Part shown: in pieces, positions 55,296 to 64,000 of the stretch
How positions within the stretch are numbered: the stretch's first letter is position 1
How the letters are laid out: every line of letters starts with the position of its first letter
Source of the DNA: Chamaea fasciata
Lineage: Eukaryota; Chordata; Aves; Passeriformes; Sylviidae
Length of the DNA stretch: 64,000 bases
Direction of reading: 5' to 3'
NCBI GenBank assembly: GCA_029207755.1
Contig: JARCOQ010000009.1
Coordinates: 31,952,914 to 32,016,913 of the forward strand
Position numbers and translations under genes: made by a program
The notes under the pieces: model-generated
Seen by the model: only the letters and a program-made list of their open reading frames with translations
The model's database searches: none
What the model was told of the DNA's origin: nothing

Positions 55296-56060
55296 TGGTC
55301 ATAGAATTCTGGAATGGTTTGGGTTGGGAGAGACCTTAAAGCTCATCCACTGTCACCCCTGCCATGGACAGGGACACCTTCCACTATCCCAGGCTGCTCC
55401 AAGCCCCAATGTCCAGCCTGGCCTTGGACACTTCCAGGGATCCAGGGGCAGCCACAGCTGCTCTGGGCACCCTGTGCCAGGGCCTGCCCACCCTCCCAGG
55501 GAACAATTCCTCCCCAGTATCCCATCCATCCCTGCCCTCTGGCAGTGGGAAGCCATTCCCTGTGTCCTGTCCCTCCATCCCTTGGAAAGAGTCTCTCTTC
55601 ATGGTTCCTGTGGCTCCTTCAGGCACTGGAAGGCCACAATCGGGCCACCCCAAAGCTTCTCCTCTCCAGGCTGAACATCCCCAGCTCTCCCAGCTTTTCC
55701 TCCCAGCAGAGCTGCTCCATCCCGCTGCTCATCCTGGAGCCTCCCCTGGCCTCTCTCCAGCAGCTCCAGGTCCCTCCTGTGCTGGGCCCCAGGGCTGGGG
55801 CAGCTCTGCAGGTGGGGTCTCACCTGAGCACAGGGGCAGAGGGGCAGAATCCCCCCTCCCCTGCTGCCCACGCTGGGGCTCAGCCCAGGGCACGGGGGGT
55901 TCTGGGTCCCAGCTCTCACCCCCAGCACCCCCAGGTCCTTCTCCCAGGGCTGCTCCAGCTGCTCATCCCCTGGATTGATCCTGGGGATTGCCTAACCCAG
56001 GGGCAGCACCAGCACCTGGCCCAGTCAAACCCCCTGCAATTCCCAAAGACCCCCATGGAG
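55296..56060 (-). mobile_element. CR1 LINE 3' end, longest copy in the window
   Basis: An antisense copy of about 750 bp. It starts at the 3' end with CATAGAATTCTGGAATGGTT, passes CTGTGCCAGGGCCTGCCCAC and TCTCCTCTCCAGGCTGAACA, and continues into the further 5' segments CTGCAGGTGGGGTCTCACCT and TCTGGGTCCCAGCTCTCACC. The 5' breakpoint near 56060 is approximate. Confidence 0.93.
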
Positions 56061-57041
56061 AAGAGTTTGGTGGGTTCAGGGTTTTGTACCTCAGGCAGCT
56101 GGTGCAGACAGGGCTAAGGAAGGGCTGAGAGGGAACAAGGCTGGAGATGGGGACTGTGTGCCCAGCACTCACCTATTCCATGTCCATATCCCTCCCCTAC
56201 TGCTCCCCATCACTCTTCTTGCAGGGAACAGAAGCCACCAACAGCCAAGGCATTTGCAGACAGCCCGAGAAGCAGTTTGGAGGGTGTGAGGGGGAGGGTC
56301 AAAAGCAGAAATCTGTTTATTTGGCACCTAAATATAGCCCAGTTAACTCAGCAAACATTTTCTCTCTACTACATTGCTATTTTGTCTGCGTGCACAGGCT
56401 GCAAGGAACCAGCTGCAGCATCACCAGTTGATTACATTCTCTGATGAGGAATTTGCTTTTGTTCCTCAGCAGAAATTTCTGCCACTACGTGCCCGTGACC
56501 ACTCCCCTGAGTCTTGGGTATGAAAATTCAGTTTTCTGCTAAAGTCCCAGCAGAGAGAAGGAGCTTTTCACCTCAGCCTCACACAAAGGAGCTCAGCTCA
56601 ACCATGCCTGGCCGGGAATCAAGCCCCTGATAATCAAACAGGACACATCAGGTGGCTGCTCTTCCAGGCTGGCCACAGGCTGATTAGGTATTTCATTCCT
56701 CACCAGGTTTATTAAGTTCTCTCATTCCACACCAGGTTAATTAATTCTTTCATTCCACACAACCCAGCTGCTGCTAAAGGGGAGGTTTCTCAACCAGCTG
56801 CACTCAGAGTAGAGGCTGCTGCTCAGAAAAGCCTTCACGGACAATAACCAAAAATAAGACTGGGCATTTTGAGATTCTTGTTTAAAAAGCACTATAACCC
56901 TTCAGAGCATTTTCAGGGGTTTTTGAGTTTGTTTTGGTTTGGTTTTTGCCTTTTTGTTACTTTTTTTTCTGTAAAAGTACTGCACGCCTGGACACCTGTA
57001 GCACGTAGAGGAAAAATATTTTTTCATTATGAAAACTAGAA
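56061..57041. other. Single-copy intron sequence
   Basis: No gene recognised. It contains the short tandem repeat at 56694-56757. Confidence 0.5.
56694..56757. repeat. Short tandem repeat, unit about 29 bp
   Basis: CATTCCTCACCAGGTTTATT and CATTCCACACCAGGTTAATT start at 56694 and 56723, and a third partial unit starts at 56751. Spacings are 29 and 28 bp. Confidence 0.8.
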
Positions 57042-57465
57042 TGGAATCACAGAACCCCAGAATGGTTTGGGTTAGGAGAGACATTAAATCCCATCCAGTG
57101 CCAACCCCTGCCATGAGCAGGGACACCTTCCACTATCCCAGGCTGCTCCAAGCCCTGTCCAGCCTGGCTTTGGACACTTCCAGGGATCCAGGGGCAGCCA
57201 CAGCTGCTCTGGGCACCCTGTGCCAGGGCCTGCCCACCCTCCCAGGGAACAATTCCTTCCCAATATCCCATCCATCCCTGCCCTCTGGCAGTGGGAAGCC
57301 ATTCCCTGTGTCCTGTTCCTCCATCCCTTGTCCCAAGTCCCTCCCCAACTGTCTTGGCACCCCTTCAGGTACTGGAAGGGGTTCTAAGGTCTACCCAGAT
57401 CCTTCTTTTCTAGGCTGAATCCCCAATTCTCCCTGCCTTTCCTCCCAGGAGAGGTTTCAAATGAT
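57042..57465 (-). mobile_element. CR1 LINE 3' end
   Basis: An antisense copy with GAATCACAGAACCCCAGAAT at its 3' end, then GGACACCTTCCACTATCCCA, CTGTGCCAGGGCCTGCCCAC, GCAGTGGGAAGCCATTCCCT and TTCTTTTCTAGGCTGAATCC. Confidence 0.93.
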
Positions 57466-60400
57466 CCACAACTGACTTTTTTTTCCCAGACTCACTTAAA
57501 TCCAACCTTGCCTGAAGTTTTACCACACAGGCAGATCCCTGTCAATGCAGCATCTAATTTACCCTTCAGATGAATCCACAAACAGACAAATGATTTAACT
57601 TCTAAAAGCTCTCCCTGCACAACAGATACTCCTTAAAACGCACAGGCCATGGGCAGAAGGAGAAATCTTGACTCTAAAAAAAAGACCAAAACACACATCT
57701 ACAGTTCTTCTGCAGTGCTTTCACACTAATTTGCTGAGGTGGTTGCCTTTTATCCTCAATGTTTGTATTGCAGCAGAGTACACTTGAGTCGACAAAACAA
57801 TCCCAGAGAAAATGGTGTCAGGGCTCTGAGTGGCTGTGGCTGAACAATCTCACGCTCCCCGGCCCAAACAGATTAAAAAAAAAAAGAAACAAACCAGCCT
57901 TTAGGTCTTCTGAAAACACTGAGCATAAGATAGTTTTAAAACGAGCAGATATTGGCGGAAGGAAAAAAGAAACAGCTGTTGAGCAGTGAGAGATGTGGCA
58001 GCAATGAGTCTGAAACATCAGCGAGGGATGCTCAGGGTCTGCACCCTGCAGTCCTGCCCTGCCTGTCCCTCAGTGTCAAAGGGAATTGATGTCACCTGGT
58101 GGCTGCAGACACTTGGAATTTAGGGCGGGATGGTCCCTCTCATCATTTTACTGGGAAGCCACACAGAGAGAGCCAAGGCAGCTCTAAAGGAGCCACAGAG
58201 CAAACAACCTGACAGCCAGGCAGCTTTTTTGTACATCCTATTCTTCAGTGGAACTGATAAAAATTCCATTAAGAAGCTTGGAATAAGCATGGAATATTAT
58301 CTCCCCATGCTATATAATTTCTCCAGTATAGGCAAAGTCACAAAATATTTCAGCTGCTGACCAAGGCAATCGGGATAGGTAACAGAGCTGAAGGCTCCCC
58401 AGGAAGCACCTAAGCCTCAGAAGGCTCCGCCAGCATATTTTAAAACTCCAAATCCCTGTGAAGATCCCCTTCTGGGTACCATTCACAAGCATCCATATTT
58501 TCCACAGTTAACCTGAGCTTCTGCTTTGCCCCAGTGCCCAGGGCAGCTGTCCCAAGTCACCCTTCCCACTCCTGCACCCTGCCAGCACAGCCCCGCTGAG
58601 CTTTATCTTTTGGTTGCTACGTATTCACGGGATTTTCCATCAATAACAACTCTGCCACAATGCTCTGAATGTTGCTCAGCTGTATTTATTAAGCAGGAGC
58701 CTCCTTCAGAACCCTACAGCCAAAATGTTTGTGCCCAGCCAGCTTAAACAAATAATGTGACTCCAGCTTATAACACTTGCCCATGACAGAGCACAGCAAG
58801 AACCTTTTGTGGTGAAAAACCTTGAAAAAGCGTGAGTATAGAGTAAAGCTGCCATTGAAAAAGTCCTTTATAGCTCACAGCTGGAATTTCAGTCAAAACA
58901 AGGAGAGAGTGGAGAGCCACTGTGCTCCAGAGGTGACGTGTGAGTGACATGGACTCACGTCCCTGGCTCTGCCCCGTTTCCAGCAGGTCTCCCATGTGTT
59001 TGGCCTCACCAAACAGCCTCAATCCCTATGGAAGCTTCTCCATTTTTACCCCCAGATAGTGGGATAATGCTTAACCCAGATTTGTACCTCCCAAGCGATG
59101 CCCTTAGCACCGCACTACTGGGTTCCCATTTGAGTTATTTTCGGCTTTCAAATTAAGAAACCATTTCAAAACACTTGTTTTGCCTGTGCAAGAGTAATAG
59201 CATAAACCCAAAGAGCTGAGATTTGATTGATGATCTCCCTTTTGGAGCCACTTCGCCTACCTAGAGCACGCTAACACTCATCCTTGCACAAAGCCCAAAG
59301 GGGAAAAACCTGGGGATTTTTGAGGGAAGGGATAATTTGTTCCTAGTCATGGACAAGACACAAAGGACCTGGCAGGGCGGTTGATGAGAAAATAACAGTG
59401 CTTGCAAAACAGGAGGTGAAGGAGGCAGAGGTCAGGTCTGTCACCTCACAGAGCCCAAAGTCACTTTTCCCAGTGCCAGATCCCAACAAACAGCGGTGGC
59501 ACAAGGAACACAGTGCAGGCAGTCACTGTGCTCAGGTATCCCAGCTTGCTGTGCCTGCTGGAAACCCTCCCGCAGGCACAGGAACAAACCCAGCATGTGA
59601 ATGGAGGGAGATGAGGTGGATAGCGAGCGCTCCCTTGGGAATCCAGACTGCGCTACAGCATCCACCCAGAACTGATCCACAAAAAGGCCACAGGACCCTT
59701 CCTGCCAAGGCAAGCTGAGACTCTGAAATACCTGCCAGAGTCACCTAGAAAGCAGCCGAATGTCACCAGAATGTGTGCAAGCACAGCTGTCCCAGCTGCG
59801 TCCCTCCTCCAAGCAGGAGCAGGGATACTTCAACCACTGTCCAACTTCAAGCAGCCCTGGCTTCCTCCCAGCCGTGCCCTCAAACAAGGGAAGGGGGGAA
59901 ACCAGAGGATCTGCCTGCCTTACACTCTCCCAGCATGCTCTATCCCGGTGTCCTAGTCCCAGTGTTTGGGCACAGTGCTAAAGGAGCCTCCTCCTCTCCA
60001 CGCTTCATCTCCCTCCTGTGCCTCGCAGAGCCGGGCTTACACCGGGAGAACAGAAAGCAATCATGGATCTGATGACCAGGAGATGTTCTCCCCTTTGTGC
60101 AAAAGCTGTCTGAACAGGACTTAAATGTGCAAGGAGGCATAAAGGAGAAACAACAAGGTATTACACACACACCTCCCAGCTAGTTTGTATGTATCTGCTA
60201 AGTTTGGATGCACAGCCCTGTTCCGGGACTCACACATGAGCTGTGTATGGAGGCACACACACACTCCCACATTTCTGATGGATTTACCCCACTCTTGGTC
60301 TGGATATTCCCCACCAGTGAGATCTGGCTGTTGTTTGGACCACAGGCAGGACTGTAACAAGGACAAGCAATGCTGAACACTGAACACTCTGGAGCTGGGG

Positions 60401-60719
60401 CAGGGCACGGAGGTCCCCAGGATATCGCTGAGACAGCACAGGGTGTGCAGGGGGACATCGTGACAATACAGCTCAAAGCCAATGCCACTGAAGGGGCTGA
60501 TACTGCAGGGAAGCCTTCCCCCGGCTCCCAGCAAGGGATTCCTGCTGCAGTGATTCCTGGGAGGTGTCACTGAAATCTCTGGATACAACAACTTCAGGGT
60601 GTATCCATTACTGTCTCCACCCCTGTCCCTTTGGACCAGACAGTGAAGTTGAACACTGCAGTGAACTCCTCCCTTTGCTCCTGCCCCTACTTGGACCTAT
60701 CCAGACACCCTTAGGGACG
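57466..60719. other. Single-copy intron sequence
   Basis: No gene or known repeat recognised over 3.2 kb, apart from short A runs and CACA tracts near 60165 and 60255. Confidence 0.5.
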
Positions 60720-61370
60720 TACCTGCTCCAGGAATGAACCTTATCCATCAGCCAGTCTCTGCAGGGGTTTACCTGCTGTGCTATATTTATCCACAGCCAC
60801 ACTTACTAGGAGGTGCTCCTGTTGCAGCATGGCCTTCTCTAGGAGCCACAGGCCTCCCAGGAATGAACCTGCTCCAGGAATGAACCTGCTCCAGCATGGA
60901 TTCACCCACAGCCACAGGCCCTCCAGGAATGAACCTGCTCCAGCATGGATCTACCCACAGCCACAGGTCCTCCAGGAATGAACCTGCTCCAGGAATGAAC
61001 CTGCTCCAGCATGGATTTACCCACAGCCACAGGTCCTCCAGGAATGAACCTGCTCCAGGAATGAACCTGCTCCAGCATGGATTCACCCACAGCCACAGGC
61101 CCTCCAGGAATGAACCTGCTCCAGCATGGATCTACCCACAGCCACAGGTCCTCCAGGAATGAACCTGCTCCAGGAATGAACCTGCTCCAGCATAGATTTA
61201 TCCACAGCCACAGGTCCTGCAGGAATGAACCCGCTTCAGCATGGATTTATCCACAGCCACAGGCCCTGCAGGAATGAACCCTGCTCCAGGAAGGAACCTG
61301 CTCCAGCATGGATTTATCCACAGCCACAGGCGCTCCAGGAATGAACCTGCTGTGTCATGAGCTCACCCAT
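60720..61370. repeat. Minisatellite with 66-bp and 49-bp units and higher-order structure
   Basis: CCACAGG unit starts lie at 60846, 60912, 60961, 61027, 61093, 61142, 61208, 61257 and 61324, giving spacings of 66, 49, 66, 66, 49, 66, 49 and 67 bp. The 66-bp unit has two copies of the 17-bp motif GAATGAACCTGCTCCAG, the 49-bp unit has one. Decayed units flank the array (60720-60845 and after 61324). Lack of stops makes short frames on both strands, but a 49-bp unit shifts the frame, so it is not a protein repeat. Confidence 0.97.
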
Positions 61371-62711
61371 GGTCTCATGCACAGCTGCTGATGCCTCAAG
61401 GTGTTCCTGCTCCAGGACCTACCCTTGGGCCCCAATCTCTTTGGAGTTACAGACACTTTGAGATGTTCCTGCTGGAGGTAGAACCCCAGCACCTCACAGC
61501 CCTCACCCCAGCTGGGAGGGGGGAGACAATCAGAAGGGCAAAAGGGAAAAAGTTGATACAAAGGCAATTCAACAGGTAAAGCAAAAGCCACAGGGAACCC
61601 ATTCCATGTTTTCCATAGGCAGGTGGGTGTTCAACCATTCCCAGGAATGCAGAGTTCCATCCTATGCAATCCTCCTTGGGCAGTTGGGATCAGCTGTCCT
61701 GGCTCTTCCCCTCCCAATTTTTGTGTCGCCACTGCCTGCTCGCTGGTGGGGCAGGCGAGGAGCAGAAAAGGCCTTGGCACACCAGAAAAGCTGGACTGGC
61801 AGGAAAATCCAGCCTCCTGCGGTATCTTGTGCTCCAGTCACTGGAGGTTCTCTGCCTCCAGATGCACACAGGAAACAAGGCTGATTTTTATTGGAGATGT
61901 AACGTTTGGACCTTGCTGGATAGGACAGCTGTGTAGAAGAAGAGGTTTGGGATTGCCAGGGAAGAGAATAGGCAGCATCCATGGGAAGGGAGAAAGATCT
62001 TGGACAGAAGAAGGAGCAGGAACAAGACACCCAGGGAAGTAACCAAGGGCTCAGAAGAAAAGGGAGAAGAGGATGGTGCTCCTTACCACAAAACACGGGA
62101 GCTGCTGAAGGATGTTCATCTCCTCCAGCTGACCGTGCCCACCCTTCACACAACCCCGTGCCTTTACTAACTTAGGCAATACTGCAATTTCAAGGCCAAG
62201 AGCTGGAGGCTAACCCTGTATTTCCAGGATGCCTGATCTTCCATTTCACCTCAGGGGTTTAAGAGTCTGATTTTGAAGGAGTCTCTATAGCTGAAGCCAG
62301 ATATCATTTCCAACAAGCCCTAAGGCACAGCTGAGTGGCCCTATTTGCATCGCATTTGCTTTATCTACACCTTCCTGAAGTGCTTGGCCACTGCCCTGAT
62401 GTGCTGCTGGCAGTCCCAAGGCCATTGATTTCCTCCATTCAGCAGAAATATCACGCACCAAGGAGGTTATTTTCCTCATTTAGCCTGTGGACTCCAAGAG
62501 CAGTAATGAATTCCCCTCAGCCACCAGATCTCTGCACACAAATGACATCAAATAAGCGGTTTAAATCCTAACAAGCACTGACACATCCCAGGGACCCACT
62601 TCCACTGAGTGCAGGGAACAGTGGCTCTCTATTTCCATCACACCCATGTTATTTACTCCTCCGCTCCTGAACCTCAATGATACTCTGTGGTCACGGAAAT
62701 CAACAGCATTT
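61371..62711. other. Single-copy intron sequence
   Basis: No gene recognised. GTTCCTGCTCCAGGAC and GTTCCTGCTGGAGG near 61400-61480 may be decayed relatives of the neighbouring minisatellite. Confidence 0.45.
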
Positions 62712-62796
62712 CCACATTTGGATTTGAAGGGATGTTAAAAAGTCACCCTGTTCATGGGCAGTGACACCTTCCATTAGACCAGGATGCATTCCCACA
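62712..62796 (-). mobile_element. Old CR1 3' remnant
   Basis: GAAGGGATGTTAAAAAGTCA, TTCATGGGCAGTGACACCTT and CCATTAGACCAGGATGC follow the antisense order of a CR1 end with heavy decay. Confidence 0.75.
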
Positions 62797-64000
62797 GTCC
62801 TGCTGGTTCTGTACAGAACTGCCTCTAGTCCACTGATATTAAAGCCTGACTGTTTTCCCTCCCTAATAAAAGTGTATTTGCATGAATGCAAAGCTCCCCT
62901 ACATGTGCTAAAATGCATGAGTGCACACACATGTCAATATATATGTATTTCTCTTCACATTCAACGCAAAGTACGTGTGCACTTATGAGACTGCAATTTA
63001 ATTTTCCATCAACCCAGGCAGCTCCATGACGATTTCTCCTCTTTGTTCACGTCACCCACAGCCACCACCTCAGAGAACATTAAGTAAGTGAACAAAATGA
63101 GCTGGGCTGGGCAGTTTCTAAATCCATGTCAAGCCCAAGTCACAGATCTGCTGTGCAGCTTTCCTAACACAGCTGGGGTGTTTGACAGGAAAACACCTCC
63201 AATAAATGTGCTCACAAACCGAATCAAAGAAGGGAATTTGGGGAAAGAAGCATCGCTCCAGGCAGGAATCGTTGCAGCCTGACAAGGGGCTGTTTCTCAC
63301 TGATACCCTGCTTCAAGTTTGCTCCTGATGAACAAGCCCCAAACACAGCCCGAAGAGCTCAGACTTCTGAAAGTCTGACAGCCCATTTTCGACTTGGAAA
63401 GCAGGCACGGGTGTTGAAGTTTGGCTCTCCCTTGCTCAGGCTCTGGTTTCCAAGGAAACCAGTGGCTGCAAGAGCCTTGCAAAACGGCGGTCCTGTGCTC
63501 CTGCTCGGAGCACGCTGCGCTGGAGCTTCCCCTGACACAAACCCTGCCAGGCGGGGGCTTTAGCAGCATTTCCAAAGGACCTGGATGCCATTCCAGGCAT
63601 TCACGATGTCAGGATACACAGAACATACCCGACTGATTGCACACTTACACCAAACCACTTTCCGTAGATGCTGAGAGGAGAAAGGTGTTATTGTCATGGT
63701 TTAGATTCCAGTGTAGCAACCAATACTTTTGTTTTTTCCTGTTCTCTCTGCCCTTCAAAACAAAGACAAGCTACACAAAACCCGAATGTCGGGCACTTCT
63801 CTGCCTGCACGTACCCTCTAGAAACAGCAAAGCCGCAGATGAAAAACACTTACAGAAATATTTATGCTTCGCCCTGATGCATATTTGGGCCCCATGAAAG
63901 GCCAAAAGCAAAGACCAGCAGCACAGGCATCAACGACTATCACTGATAGCAGTGAGTGGCATTTAACCCACCTCCAGCTCAGCTTTCCTGCACCCTTTCC
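62797..64000. other. Single-copy intron sequence
   Basis: No gene or known repeat recognised up to the window end. Confidence 0.5.

Noticed and set aside
55060..56117. Frames of 204 and 267 codons on the plus strand
   Set aside because: They are antisense translations of the long CR1 tail at 55296-56060; the same peptides occur at several other CR1 copies in the window.
60787..61277. Repeat-rich peptides (NEPAPGMNLLQHG and SRFIPGAGSFLEDLWL types) as a possible repeat protein
   Set aside because: They are translations of the minisatellite. The 49-bp units break the reading frame, and both strands are open, so there is no sign of protein selection.

Overview
The window is non-coding vertebrate DNA with one recognisable protein-coding exon. 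The interspersed repeats are 3' ends of CR1 (chicken repeat 1) LINEs plus one avian ERVL-type LTR, and no Alu, L1 or MIR sequence was recognised. This points to a bird genome. The richness in one CR1 subfamily suggests a neoavian, probably a passerine, but that is inference.

The exon, on the minus strand at 38598-38764, is the first shared exon of PRKG1 (cGMP-dependent protein kinase 1), the exon to which the alternative first exons of the I-alpha and I-beta isoforms are spliced. Everything from 38765 to 64000 is therefore the 3' part of the preceding intron, and 1-38597 is the 5' part of the following intron. No second PRKG1 exon was found, so these introns exceed 25 kb and 38 kb.

Layout: 0.8-6.8 kb, five scattered CR1 tails around an AT-rich single-copy block; 6.8-13 kb, mostly single-copy with an (AC)n tract; 13-20.2 kb, a GC-rich CR1 cluster with an almost perfect inverted pair; 22.1-22.5 kb, a solo ERVL-type LTR; 22.5-33.8 kb, mostly single-copy with small CR1 remnants; 33.8-43 kb, the PRKG1 exon between two similar CR1 copies in opposite orientation; 44.6-57.5 kb, the densest CR1 region; 60.7-61.4 kb, a minisatellite with higher-order structure.

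I found no new gene system. The observations most worth checking are the 370-bp inverted CR1 pair with one mismatch, the 66/49/66-bp higher-order minisatellite, the inverted CR1 pair flanking the PRKG1 exon (which could favour exon circularisation), and an exon-like open frame at 46.3-46.6 kb on the strand opposite PRKG1.
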